Below, piece by piece: positions 28,378 to 37,212 of a stretch of DNA of 64,000 nt. Each line of letters starts with the position of its first letter. Within the stretch, counting starts at the first letter, position 1. Source of the DNA: Gammaproteobacteria bacterium (lineage in GTDB: Bacteria > Pseudomonadota > Gammaproteobacteria > Steroidobacterales > Steroidobacteraceae); the NCBI GenBank assembly GCA_027315105.1, contig DAHUYP010000089.1:46890-110889 (forward strand), read 5' to 3'. A program made the translations under genes and the position numbers. The notes under the pieces are model-generated. The model ran no database searches. It was not told where the DNA came from and saw nothing but the letters and a program-made list of their open reading frames with translations.

Positions 28378-29535
28378 ATGAACAGCGTACAGATCCTCGA
28401 ACGCCTGATCGGCTTTCCGACGGTCAGCCGCGACTCGAACCTGGCGCTGATCGAATACGTACGCGACTTTCTGTCGGCGCGCGGCGTGGATTCGAGGCTC
28501 TATCCGGACGCGAGCGGGCGCAAGGCCAATCTGTATGCCTGCGTCGGCCCGTCGGAGCGCGGCGGGATACTGCTGTCCGGGCACACCGACGTGGTACCGG
28601 TCGACGGCCAGCGATGGTCCTCCGATCCGTTTCGGCTGCAGGAGCGGGGCGCACGCCTGTTCGCGCGCGGCGCGGCGGACATGAAGGGCTTCCTGGCCTG
28701 TGCCCTCAGGGCCGCGGGCCTCGCGGCCGCGCGGCCGCTGCGCCTGCCGCTGCAGCTCGCCTTCTCGTACGACGAGGAGGTCGGCTGTCTCGGCGTGCGC
28801 TCCCTCATCGACGACATGTCGCGCTGGAGCCATCGGCCGGCGTTCTGCATCGTCGGCGAGCCGACCATGCTGCGCACCGCCGTGGGACACAAGGGCAAGA
28901 CCGCGCTCAGAGCGACCTGTCATGGCCGCGCGGCGCATTCCGCCGCTCCGGATCGCGGCGTGAACGCGATTCACATGGCGGGGGATCTGATCGGGCACAT
29001 CCGGCGCCGGCAGGCGGGCATTGCGCACGGCGGCGCGCGCGATCCGGCCTACGAGGTCCCGTACACGACGCTGCACGTCGGCGTGATTCACGGTGGCACG
29101 GTGCTGAACATCGTCCCGGCCCGCTGCGAGCTCGAATTCGAGATCCGCAACCTGCCGGCCGATGATCCGGCAGCGCTCGTGAGCGCCATCCGGGCGGACG
29201 CCGCCGCCGTCGCCCGCTCGATGCACGGCGACTGCGACGCCGGCGGCGACGACGTGCGCATCGACTTCGAGCTCGTCCACGAATATCCGGGTCTCGACAC
29301 GCCGTCGGACTCGCCGGTGGTGGAGCTGGCGGCCGCCCTGACCGGCAACCGGGAGCGCATCAAGGTGGGCTTCGGCACCGAGGGCGGGCTGTTCAGCGGC
29401 CGGCTCGGCATTGCGACCGTGGTCTGCGGCCCCGGCTCGATCGATCAGGCCCACAGGAGCGACGAGTTCGTGGCGCTCGATCAGCTGCAGCGCTGCGACG
29501 CGATGATGGATTCGCTGCTCGATCGGCTGGCTTGA
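28378..29535 (+). CDS. M20-family deacylase/peptidase (ArgE/DapE type)
   Basis: A 385-residue zinc-dependent amidohydrolase related to acetylornithine deacetylase. The metal ligands are in place: LSGHTDVVPVDGQ, FARGAADMKGFLAC, YDEEVGCLGVRS (general base Glu) and FCIVGEPTM. The C-terminal ligand lies in DQAHRSDEFVALDQL. The dimerisation domain includes KTALRATCHGRAAHSAAPD. It lies 28 bp after the receptor stop in the riboswitch-led operon. It probably removes an N-acyl group from an amino-acid-like substrate, perhaps an acylated arginine-type compound; the substrate is inferred from context. The symbol argE is not assigned because no arginine-synthesis genes are nearby. Confidence 0.82.
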   Translation: MNSVQILERLIGFPTVSRDSNLALIEYVRDFLSARGVDSRLYPDASGRKANLYACVGPSERGGILLSGHTDVVPVDGQRWSSDPFRLQERGARLFARGAADMKGFLACALRAAGLAAARPLRLPLQLAFSYDEEVGCLGVRSLIDDMSRWSHRPAFCIVGEPTMLRTAVGHKGKTALRATCHGRAAHSAAPDRGVNAIHMAGDLIGHIRRRQAGIAHGGARDPAYEVPYTTLHVGVIHGGTVLNIVPARCELEFEIRNLPADDPAALVSAIRADAAAVARSMHGDCDAGGDDVRIDFELVHEYPGLDTPSDSPVVELAAALTGNRERIKVGFGTEGGLFSGRLGIATVVCGPGSIDQAHRSDEFVALDQLQRCDAMMDSLLDRLA

Positions 29536-29614
29536 CGTTGCGGCACGGCGCACCGCCGCCGGCATCGATGCGGCCGGCACCGCCGCCATACCCAATGCAC
29601 CTGGAGCAATCCCC

Positions 29615-31159
29615 ATGATCCGAACCGGCCGGCAGTACCTCGATTCGATCCGCGATACGCGCGAGGTCTACATCAACGGCGAGCGCGTCAGGGACCTGGC
29701 GAAGCATCCGATGTTCAAGCCGCTGATCGACATCCGTGCCCGCATCTACGACCTGCAGCACGAGGCCGCGACGCGCGACATGCTCGCCTACCAGGACGGC
29801 GGCGAATGGCACGCCGTGGCGAACAAGCTGCCGCGGACGCAGGAAGACTGGTGGAACAAGCGTCGCGCGACCGACACGGTCCTGGAGGCCATCGGCGGCG
29901 TCGTGACGCGGGTCGGCGACGAGACCGTCGGCGAGATGTGGTCCCTGTTCGACGGACAGGACGTTCTGAACGAGGTTGATCCCCAGTTCTCCGCCAACAT
30001 CCGCCGCCACATCGGCGCGGTGCTGCACGCCGATCCGTTCCACGTCTCGGCCAACACCGATCCGAAGGGCGATCGCTCCAAGGCCCCGCAGGACCAGGAT
30101 CCGGACACGCTGCTGCACGTGATCAAGGAAACCGATGCCGGCATCGTGGTGCGCGGAGCGAAGTACGAGACCGCCGCCGCCTACGCCAACCAGGCCTTCA
30201 CCAAGCCCACCAACGCCAACTGGGGCAACCAGGCGCTCTCGGACTACGCGGTTGGATTCATCTGCGACTTATCCTCGCCGAACCTGAAATTCATCTGCCG
30301 CACCGGCTTCGCCGGGCGCGCCTGCGCGGCCGACTATCCGCTGGCCAACAGATTCGACGAAGTCGACGCGCTGGTCATCTTTGACGATGTGCTGATCCCC
30401 TGGGAGAACGTCCTGTTCTATCGGCACACCAGAGCGGCGTCCTTCATACGGGCCACGCTGCATCGATATTCCGCCTTCGCGTTCGTGCAGCGCAATCTGA
30501 AGCTGGCGGACATGATGATCGGTGCGGCGCTGTTCAACGTCAGGCAGACGGGGCTCGACCGACAGCAGGCGGTGCAGGAGAAGCTCGCGCAGCTGGCGGT
30601 GTACCGCGAGGGCATCAATGCCCATCTGACCGCGGCCGTCGCGCTGGCGGAGAGAAGTCCTGCCGGACTGCTGATGCCGAACCAATCGCTGTTGTATTCC
30701 GGGCGGGTCCTGGCCTGCTCGCAGCTGCACGAGATGATGCACGTCGCGCGCGAGCTGTGCGGCGGCCAGATCTGCATCACGCCGGACAAGGCCTCGTTCG
30801 AGGCTCCGGAGACCAAGCCGTGGCTGGACAAGTATTACTGCGTCAACGACAGCTGGGCGGCGGAGGACCGCCGCAAGCTGCTGGCGTTCGCGCGCGACCT
30901 GCTCAACTCCGACTATGCCGGCCATCGGCTGACGTTCCAGTTGTTCGCGCAGTCGCCGCCGTTCTTCCATCTCAATGCGGTCTACCGCAACTTCGACTGG
31001 GACGGGCCGCTCGATTTCGTACGCAAGGCCGCGGACCTGTCCGAGCGGGTGATGCCGGGCGGCGGCCGCGCAGCGGGCGATCGGGCCATCAGGCAGTGGT
31101 TCGAGTCGCAGCCCGGTGCCGCCGCGGCGCCGTCGACCACGGCCGGAGCCGCGGCGTGA
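29615..31159 (+). CDS. HpaB-type flavin-dependent monooxygenase, large component
   Basis: A 514-residue acyl-CoA-dehydrogenase-fold monooxygenase of the 4-hydroxyphenylacetate 3-hydroxylase/PvcC family, which uses FADH2 supplied by a separate reductase. Family features include the N-terminal TGRQYLDSIRDTREVYINGERV, the flavin-site segment HVIKETDAGIVVRGAKYETA, and DDVLIPWENVLFYRHTR. RELCGGQICITPDK near residue 385 and the C-terminal AGHRLTFQLFAQ follow. The reductase is encoded 7 bp downstream. Characterised members hydroxylate phenols. In a guanidine-switched operon, oxidation next to a guanidino nitrogen that releases guanidine is an attractive but unproved alternative. Confidence 0.87.
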   Translation: MIRTGRQYLDSIRDTREVYINGERVRDLAKHPMFKPLIDIRARIYDLQHEAATRDMLAYQDGGEWHAVANKLPRTQEDWWNKRRATDTVLEAIGGVVTRVGDETVGEMWSLFDGQDVLNEVDPQFSANIRRHIGAVLHADPFHVSANTDPKGDRSKAPQDQDPDTLLHVIKETDAGIVVRGAKYETAAAYANQAFTKPTNANWGNQALSDYAVGFICDLSSPNLKFICRTGFAGRACAADYPLANRFDEVDALVIFDDVLIPWENVLFYRHTRAASFIRATLHRYSAFAFVQRNLKLADMMIGAALFNVRQTGLDRQQAVQEKLAQLAVYREGINAHLTAAVALAERSPAGLLMPNQSLLYSGRVLACSQLHEMMHVARELCGGQICITPDKASFEAPETKPWLDKYYCVNDSWAAEDRRKLLAFARDLLNSDYAGHRLTFQLFAQSPPFFHLNAVYRNFDWDGPLDFVRKAADLSERVMPGGGRAAGDRAIRQWFESQPGAAAAPSTTAGAAA

Positions 31160-31166
31160 GCCGCGC

Positions 31167-32357
31167 TTGAGCGCATCGAGTTCCAACCCGGCGGCGGCGC
31201 CCGACCCGGCGCTGCGACAGCAATTCCTGCTCGGCATGAGCCACGCGGCCTGCACCGTGAATGTCGTGACGACCGACGGCGCCGCGGGCCGGCATGGCGT
31301 CACGGTGTCGGCCATGGTCTCGGTCTCTGCCGATACGCCGCAGCCGACGCTGCTGGTCTGCATCCATCATCAGAGCCCGGTGGTGGCGGCGCTGCTCGAG
31401 AACGGCGTGTTCTGCGTCAACGTGCTGCGCGAGGACCAGGCGCACATCTCCGACCGCTTCGCCGGCCGCGACGGCGTTCGCGGTGCCGCGAAGTTCGATT
31501 GTGCGCGCTGGACGACACAGGTCACCGGCGCGCCGCGCGTGGTCGACTCACTGGTGGCGTTCGATTGCCGCGTCACGGCCAGCGAGCGGGTGGGCTCGCA
31601 CTTCGTCGTCTTCGGTTCGGTGCACGATATCTTCGTCGCCGGCGCGGGCGCGCCGCTGATCTATGCCAATCGCGCCTACGGTGTGCCGCAGCAGTTTCAT
31701 GCGCGCGCCGCCTGGGCCGACCGTCCCGCGCCGGCCGGCGGCTCGCTGGCACTCGGCTGCTTCCAGACCTTCGCACCCTACGTGGTGCCGGCACTGCTCG
31801 CGCGCCTCGCCCGGATGCATCCCGGCATGGCGCTCACGCTGCTCGAGGCCGACCAGGGCCGTCTGCTGGCCGGTCTTCGCAGCGGCGACCTGGACGTCGC
31901 GCTGCTCTATGATTTCGGGCTCGGCGCGGACATCGACCGGGAGCCGCTGGCCGAGCTCTCGCCCTATGTGCTGCTGCCGCAGGGACATGCGCTCGCGACG
32001 AGCGGCGCCATCGCGCTCGAAGCGCTGCTGCCCGAGCCGCTGATCCTGCTCGACCTCGAGCCGAGCCGGGATTACTTCCTGTCGCTGTTCCGCAATCGCG
32101 GCTTCGAGCCGCGTATCGGCCATCGCACCGGCTCGTTCGAGATGGTGCGCGGCCTGGTCGGGCATGGGCTCGGTTACAGCCTGCTGGCCACCAAGCCCGC
32201 CAACAGCATGTCCTATGACGGCCGCGCCCTCGTGACGCGGCCGCTGACGGCCGCGGCGCGCAACAGCCGCCTGGTGCTCGCGAATCTCGCGCGCCGGCCG
32301 ATGAGCGCGAATGCGCAGCTGTTCGCGGGCCATTGCCGCGCATTCTTCGCCGCCTGA
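31167..32357 (+). CDS. Flavin reductase fused to a LysR-type effector-binding domain
   Basis: About 396 residues from TTG 31167 (the track start at 31116 lies inside HpaB). Residues about 12-170 are a flavin reductase domain: GMSHAACTVNVVTTDGAAGR, VTVSAMVSVSADTPQPTLLV, FCVNVLREDQAHISDRFAGR and HFVVFGSVHDIF. Residues about 190-390 are a LysR substrate-binding domain (SLALGCFQTFAPYVVPALL, LLAGLRSGDLDVALLYDFG, LVGHGLGYSLLATKPAN). No helix-turn-helix is present. The first domain should supply reduced flavin to the HpaB enzyme. The second probably binds the substrate and gates the reductase, since it cannot bind DNA by itself. The stops and starts fit one operon. Confidence 0.85.
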   Translation: MSASSSNPAAAPDPALRQQFLLGMSHAACTVNVVTTDGAAGRHGVTVSAMVSVSADTPQPTLLVCIHHQSPVVAALLENGVFCVNVLREDQAHISDRFAGRDGVRGAAKFDCARWTTQVTGAPRVVDSLVAFDCRVTASERVGSHFVVFGSVHDIFVAGAGAPLIYANRAYGVPQQFHARAAWADRPAPAGGSLALGCFQTFAPYVVPALLARLARMHPGMALTLLEADQGRLLAGLRSGDLDVALLYDFGLGADIDREPLAELSPYVLLPQGHALATSGAIALEALLPEPLILLDLEPSRDYFLSLFRNRGFEPRIGHRTGSFEMVRGLVGHGLGYSLLATKPANSMSYDGRALVTRPLTAAARNSRLVLANLARRPMSANAQLFAGHCRAFFAA

Positions 32358-32383
32358 CGAACCTCTGAGCATGGGAGTGACCG

Positions 32384-32800
32384 GTGCATACCCGCATACG
32401 CAAGTTCAATACGCGCGATACCTATCCGGAGCAGCAGCTCGACAACGATCTATGCCAGGCGGTCGTGGCCCGCGGCCGCACGGTGTTCGTTCGCGGCCAG
32501 GTCGGCCAGGATCTCGACACCGCGCTCAATGTCGGTGTGGGAGACCCCGCGGCGCAGGCCGAGCAGGCGATGAGGAACGTCCGGCAGCTGCTGCGCGAAG
32601 CCGGCGCTACGCTCGAGCACGTCTGCAAGATCACGATTTACCTGACGGATGCGCGATTTCGCGAACCCGTCTATCGGACCATCGGCCGCTGGTTGCAGGG
32701 CGTGCATCCGGTGTCGACCGGCATCGTCGTCGCCGGCCTGGCGCGCCCCGAGTGGCTCGTGGAAGTGGACGTCATCGCCATGATTCCGGATGAGGCCTGA
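32384..32800 (+). CDS. RidA-family protein
   Basis: A 138-residue RidA/YjgF-family protein starting at GTG 32384 with GGAG upstream. Characteristic pieces are GRTVFVRGQVGQDLDTALN and QAEQAMRNVRQLLREAGATL. HVCKITIYLTDARFREPVY and HPVSTGIVVAGLARPEWLVEVDVIA follow. RidA proteins hydrolyse reactive enamines and imines. The arginine of classical RidA (IPCTR-type motif) is not obvious here, so this is probably one of the specialised subfamilies found in catabolic clusters. A role in clearing an imine made by the monooxygenase or deamination step is plausible. Confidence 0.82.
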   Translation: MHTRIRKFNTRDTYPEQQLDNDLCQAVVARGRTVFVRGQVGQDLDTALNVGVGDPAAQAEQAMRNVRQLLREAGATLEHVCKITIYLTDARFREPVYRTIGRWLQGVHPVSTGIVVAGLARPEWLVEVDVIAMIPDEA

Positions 32801-32803
32801 GCG

Positions 32804-33478
32804 GTGACGTTCTCCATCGTCGCCCGCAGCGCGGATGCGCAATTGTTCGGCGTTGCGCTCGCCTCCTCGTCGCCGGCGGTCGCGGCCCGCTGCGCGCATG
32901 CCCGCGCCGGCGTCGGCGCGGTGGCGACCCAGAACGTCACCGATCCGTCCCTGGGGCCGCACATGCTGCAGGCGCTGCACCGCGGCGCCACGGCCCGTTC
33001 GGCGGTCGACGACAGCGTGCGCGCCACGCCCTTCGGCGCCTACCGGCAATTGCTGGCGGTCGGCCGGGAGCACCCGCCGGCCGTTCATTCAGGCGCCCAC
33101 TGCCTCGGCATCGTCGGTGCGGCCACCGGCACGCACGCCGCGGCCGCCGGCAACCTGCTGGCCGGGCCCGATGTCCCGCGGGCGATGCTCGGCGCTTTCG
33201 ATGCCGCCGGCGGGCATCTGGGCGAGCGCCTGCTGCAGGCGCTGCGCGCCGCCGTGGCGCACGGCGGCGAGGCCGGACCGATTCGTTCCGCGGGCCTGCT
33301 GATCGTGCGCGAGGTCTCCTGGCCGATCGTCGATCTGCGCGTCGATTGGACCGATGCGGATCCGGTGGCTGTGCTGGCGGCGATTTGGGATCGCTACGCA
33401 CCCCAGATCGACGACTACGTGCGCCGCGCAGTCGATCCGGTGCGCGCGCCGGGCTTCGGCGTGCCCGGCAATCCGTGA
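32804..33478 (+). CDS. DUF1028 (Ntn-hydrolase-like) protein
   Basis: A 224-residue DUF1028 member starting at GTG 32804, 3 bp after the RidA stop. The family pattern FSIVARSADAQLFGVALASSSPAVAARC with HARAGVGAVATQNVTDPSLG, then GIVGAATGTHAAAAGNLLAG and LRVDWTDADPVAVLAAIWD, is clear. DUF1028 proteins have an Ntn-hydrolase-like fold and often travel with RidA and M20 genes in degradation operons. The substrate is unknown; amide or ureide hydrolysis is the usual guess. It is the last gene of the riboswitch-led operon. Confidence 0.83.
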   Translation: MTFSIVARSADAQLFGVALASSSPAVAARCAHARAGVGAVATQNVTDPSLGPHMLQALHRGATARSAVDDSVRATPFGAYRQLLAVGREHPPAVHSGAHCLGIVGAATGTHAAAAGNLLAGPDVPRAMLGAFDAAGGHLGERLLQALRAAVAHGGEAGPIRSAGLLIVREVSWPIVDLRVDWTDADPVAVLAAIWDRYAPQIDDYVRRAVDPVRAPGFGVPGNP

Positions 33479-33669
33479 GCGCTGCGCGCGCGGGCAGCAT
33501 CGAACGGCGCGCAGATCGGCCGCGGGCTGCGGGCCGCCCAGACGCAACGCAGCACGCGGCGCTGGGCGCACCGCATCGAATTCGGGGCTAACCTGCGTCC
33601 GCCGCTGTCCACCGATCGGCCGCTCATCCGTTCTAGCGGTATCTGTAATCCTCGAGCGAGGCGGACGAC

Positions 33670-34206
33670 ATGAAGAATCGGCATCGAATCCAATGGCTCA
33701 TGGCGGCGGTGGCCGCGACCGGGGTCGCGGGCGCCGTCATGGCGCAGACGGGCAGTGGCCCGGATACTGCGGCTTCCAATCCCGAGAACGTCGCTCCAGG
33801 CCCGGACGGCGCGACTCCCGGCGGCAACGCACCGATGCGGCATCACTGGCACCACCGGCACATGATGCTCTCCGCCGGCCTGCTGCGTGCATTCCACCAG
33901 ATGGACCTGAGTCCGCAGCAGCGCCAGAACGTCAAGAGCATCCTGGCCGCCGTCCGTCAGCAGGCGATGGCACAACGCCAGGCCGCCGGCGCGCCGGACT
34001 TCACGGTGTTGTCCAATCCCGGCGATCCGAACTACCCGGCGGCGCTGCAGGTCCTGCAGGCGCGGGTCGCGCAGCGCATCCAGCGGGCCAGTGAGACCGA
34101 GCTGCAGCTCTACAACGTGCTGACGCCGGAGCAGAAGGCGCAGCTGCCGCAGGTGTTGGCCGACATCAAGGCCAGGAAAGCGCAGCGCGCCGGCGGCCCG
34201 GCCTGA
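33670..34206 (+). CDS. Spy/CpxP-like periplasmic protein
   Basis: A 178-residue exported protein with signal peptide QWLMAAVAATGVAGAVMAQ. A low-complexity spacer and a histidine cluster (MRHHWHHRHMM) follow. Two LTxxQ-type helices come next: HQMDLSPQQRQNVKSIL and YNVLTPEQKAQLPQVLADI. The LTxxQ pattern defines Spy/CpxP-related periplasmic chaperones and metal-stress proteins. The histidine cluster may bind metal. It stands alone, convergent with the chrB side, and its induction cannot be read. Confidence 0.7.
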   Translation: MKNRHRIQWLMAAVAATGVAGAVMAQTGSGPDTAASNPENVAPGPDGATPGGNAPMRHHWHHRHMMLSAGLLRAFHQMDLSPQQRQNVKSILAAVRQQAMAQRQAAGAPDFTVLSNPGDPNYPAALQVLQARVAQRIQRASETELQLYNVLTPEQKAQLPQVLADIKARKAQRAGGPA

Positions 34207-34300
34207 CGCGCCCTGCTCGCCGTGCGGGCCGCCCCTGCAGGCCCGCGCGGCCCGGCAGATCCACGAACTGCCGCAGGCTGGCGGCCGGCGTCTGTGCATG
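34207..34300 (-). repeat. Partial duplicate of the DUF4404 gene 3' end
   Basis: On the minus strand this reads AASLRQFVDL-GRAGL, nearly identical in bases to the end of the DUF4404 gene at 51.14-51.20 kb. CAGATCCACGAACTGCCGCA and flanks are shared, about 80 bp in all. Here it is a fragment with no gene attached. Confidence 0.6.
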
Positions 34301-34340
34301 GCTGGTTCCTCCATGACCTTGGTCCCATGCCACATTGGGC

Positions 34341-35306
34341 TCACGCTGGAGGGGACTTCGAATACGCGGCGTAGAGCGCATCGAACGTCGTTGTCATCAC
34401 GCTCAACAGTGCACCGTCATCATTGGGCTGCAACGCCCTGGCGCCTGCCATGATCGATGCGACTCCTGGGGCTTCTGCCACGGGGATGCCACCCACGTCG
34501 AGGTAATGCACGAGCGCACCGAGACGCGCAAGTCCCGGATCGAGTTCGAGCCCGAAGCTCGCGAGCAGCACCTCGAACGTGACCCGGGTCCCCACGTGCG
34601 TGAATTCCGCGCCGTCGAAGTCGAACCCGATCGCAGAATTCGGACAGCCCTCGATGCGCTCGAGCCAGAGGAACTTCGCCTTCCGGTCAATGAAGCGGCG
34701 AATGAGCCACGCCGACGCGACACGATCGATCCACAGCCGCTCGCGAGTCGCCCAGGTGCGGCCCCGATATTCTCGCGCGCGGCGGCGCGTGATTTCCCGA
34801 TCCGAGGCGCCCGGTTCATCGGGCGCGAAACGTGCGTCGAGCAAGGTCTGCGCATCCTGCAAGGCTTCTTCCATCTGCTCGCGCGGTTTGCCTGGAAAGA
34901 AGTCCCTCCCGATGAGCGCCGAGACCTCGCGCCGCAGCGCCGCCAGCCGCTGCCGCGCCTCCGGCTCGGAGAGCTTTCCGAACTCCCGCTTGAAGGCGGT
35001 GAGCCGAGCGGCCGCCTTGGCGTAGTCGCCCGTTCGATCGAACAGCGCACGGAAACTCTCCCCCTGTGCCGGCGAATCGGCACGGACGTGCAAGAGGTGC
35101 GCCATGCCCCCGCCCGAATGGATCTCCCTGACCTGCTCCGAGAATGCGCGCCGCGCGGTGACCGAGTTCGGCAGGAGGTACACGCCGTCGCGCAGCAACT
35201 CGGCACCGGCCGCCTTGAGAGCACGCCACAGCCGCATGCGCAGTTTCGGCTTGTGGCCGGGCAGATTGGTGATCAGGAGAAGCCAGGTTGCGGACTCAGG
35301 TGGCAT
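34341..35306 (-). CDS. chrB: ChrB-family chromate-resistance protein
   Basis: A 321-residue ChrB-type protein. The N-terminal domain (WLLLITNLPGHKPKLRMRLWRALKAAGAELL, DGVYLLPNSVTARRAF, GGMAHLLHVRADS) is the ChrB N domain. The C-terminal domain has the family motifs WATRERLWIDRVASAWLIRRFID and FDFDGAEFTHVGTRVTFEVLLASFGL. ChrB proteins act as chromate-sensing regulators or accessory factors of chr operons. No ChrA transporter lies in the window, so the gene is an orphan. The divergent neighbour is a multiheme cytochrome c. Confidence 0.88.
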   Translation of the reverse strand: MPPESATWLLLITNLPGHKPKLRMRLWRALKAAGAELLRDGVYLLPNSVTARRAFSEQVREIHSGGGMAHLLHVRADSPAQGESFRALFDRTGDYAKAAARLTAFKREFGKLSEPEARQRLAALRREVSALIGRDFFPGKPREQMEEALQDAQTLLDARFAPDEPGASDREITRRRAREYRGRTWATRERLWIDRVASAWLIRRFIDRKAKFLWLERIEGCPNSAIGFDFDGAEFTHVGTRVTFEVLLASFGLELDPGLARLGALVHYLDVGGIPVAEAPGVASIMAGARALQPNDDGALLSVMTTTFDALYAAYSKSPPA

Positions 35307-35312
35307 GTCGCA

Positions 35313-35332
35313 TATAATACGATAGCGTTATA
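35313..35332. promoter_or_regulatory. Imperfect palindrome and promoter between chrB and cytochrome genes
   Basis: TATAA, 10 nt, TTATA, in an AT-rich patch starting 7 bp from the chrB ATG. TATAAT is also a good -10 for the divergent cytochrome gene. It may be the ChrB autoregulatory site. Confidence 0.4.
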
Positions 35333-35414
35333 CCTATGACTCACCTTCTGCAGGCTGCCGCGAAGAGCGGTCTGGCGGCGGAAATCGGCTGTACTCGGGC
35401 CTGGTGACCCTCCC

Positions 35415-37070
35415 ATGCAACGCAAGATCTGGAACTGCACCGCTTTGGCCCTGCTGATGATCGGTGCGTTGACCGCCATCGGAGCTGCGATCTTGCTCGA
35501 GCGCGGATTCCGCGCCACCACCGAGCCTTCCCGGGTCGAACTCTTCGTCGCGCGGAGCTTGCGCAATCTAGCCATTCCAGCCCGCGAGCGAGCCGCGCAA
35601 AATCCGCTGGCCGCGAACGCCGAGAACCTGCAGGCTGGCCGTGAGGAGTTTCTCGCACGGTGTGCGGGTTGCCACGGGCCCGATGGCTCTGGCCTGACGC
35701 CCGTCGGCCGCAACCTCTATCCCCGCGTGCCGGATCTGCGCGCAAGCGTGACGCAGGGCCTGACGGACGGAGAGATCCGTTACTTCATCGAGAATGGCGT
35801 GCAGCTCACAGGCATGCCTGCGTGGGGAAACATCTACCGGCACTCGATCGACAGGAGCTGGAATCTCGTCCTGTTCATCCGCAGTTTGAGACATCCGGTC
35901 GGCCTGGAGGCCGCTGCCCTGACCGCGAGCCTCGACAGCGCACACTATGTCGGCTCGCACGCCTGCGAGAGATGCCATACCGGGATCTATCAGCGCTGGC
36001 AGGCGACGCCGATGGCCAACATCGTGCGCGATCCGCGTACGCACCCCGAGGCCATCATCGCGAAGCTCGATACGAATACGGTCAGCCCGTTCACACTGGA
36101 CCAAGTGGCCTTCGTTTATGGAAGCCTGTGGAAGCAGCGCTTCTTCACGAAGATCGGTGAGGACTACTACCCGCTGCCCGTCCAGTGGGAGATCGCGAAT
36201 CATCACTGGAGCAAGTATGCGGTGCCCGCCAGCGGCGCGGACTGGTGGGCGAAATTCTATCCGCCCGATAACCTGCATCGAGCGACAGGCCCGACCTGTG
36301 ATGGCTGCCACTCCGTCGGCTACGATATCCACACCAAGCAGGTCGCAGAGTGGAATGTGGGCTGCGAGCGCTGTCACGGCCCGGGCAGTACCCACGTGTC
36401 GGACCCACGGATCGGCAACATCTTCAACCCCGCACGCGCGGGTTACGTCGCCGCGAGCGACACGTGCATCCAGTGTCATTCGCAGGGGCGACCGTTGGCC
36501 GACCAGATCGAGGGCAAGTACTACGATTGGCCGGTGGGCTTTCGAGTGGGCATGAGGCTCCAGGACTTCTGGCAGCTCGAAGCGCACACCCTCGGGCAGA
36601 CCGACTTCTACTACTTCGCCGACGGTACGGCGCACAAGAACCGCATGCAGGGCAACGACTTCGTGCAAAGCGTCATGTACCGACGCGGCATCACCTGCTT
36701 CGACTGTCATGACGTGCACGGCACCGGCAATTATGCGCAGCTGCGCAAGCCCCCCGAGACGCTGTGCCTGGACTGCCACGGTCCGCTGTCAGCAAATGGT
36801 CCACGGACCGCGACGCTCGAGGAGCACACGCACCACAAGGCCGGCAGCCCCGGCAGCCAGTGCGTGGTCTGCCACATGCCGGCGATCGAGTCGGAAGGCG
36901 TTCCGAATAGCTTCGTGCACGCCCACACGTTCAGGTTCATTACCCCGGCCATGACCGTGCGCGACGGAATTCCAAATCCGTGTACCTCGTGTCACACCGA
37001 GAAGTCACCGACATGGGCCACCGATCGGCTGCGCCAATGGGCGGAGCGCTCGCCGTGGCGAGTCGAATAG
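35415..37070 (+). CDS. Nonaheme c-type cytochrome
   Basis: A 551-residue protein with an N-terminal membrane anchor (ALALLMIGALTAIGAAILL) and nine CXXCH heme sites. CAGCH (about residue 83) sits in a monoheme cytochrome c domain that includes LTDGEIRYFIENGVQLTGMPAWG. The remaining eight are CERCH, CDGCH, CERCH, CIQCH, CFDCH, CLDCH, CVVCH and CTSCH. The C-terminus WATDRLRQWAERSPW is the usual end of this family, so the gene is complete. It is probably a periplasmic, membrane-tethered electron carrier or reductase. Partners such as a quinol oxidase are not adjacent. Its divergent arrangement with chrB suggests, but does not show, a link to chromate or metal reduction. Confidence 0.85.
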   Translation: MQRKIWNCTALALLMIGALTAIGAAILLERGFRATTEPSRVELFVARSLRNLAIPARERAAQNPLAANAENLQAGREEFLARCAGCHGPDGSGLTPVGRNLYPRVPDLRASVTQGLTDGEIRYFIENGVQLTGMPAWGNIYRHSIDRSWNLVLFIRSLRHPVGLEAAALTASLDSAHYVGSHACERCHTGIYQRWQATPMANIVRDPRTHPEAIIAKLDTNTVSPFTLDQVAFVYGSLWKQRFFTKIGEDYYPLPVQWEIANHHWSKYAVPASGADWWAKFYPPDNLHRATGPTCDGCHSVGYDIHTKQVAEWNVGCERCHGPGSTHVSDPRIGNIFNPARAGYVAASDTCIQCHSQGRPLADQIEGKYYDWPVGFRVGMRLQDFWQLEAHTLGQTDFYYFADGTAHKNRMQGNDFVQSVMYRRGITCFDCHDVHGTGNYAQLRKPPETLCLDCHGPLSANGPRTATLEEHTHHKAGSPGSQCVVCHMPAIESEGVPNSFVHAHTFRFITPAMTVRDGIPNPCTSCHTEKSPTWATDRLRQWAERSPWRVE

Positions 37071-37212
37071 TTCGATTCGCTCGACGAGGTGTGCGAACTC
37101 CTCGAGCGCCGTCTCTTATAGGGGTAAGTTTTGAAACATCATGCCGCTCCGTATAAATCAAAGATTTGTGTGTTTCATAAGTCGGTTTCGTAATTAATCA
37201 TCATTTCCACAG

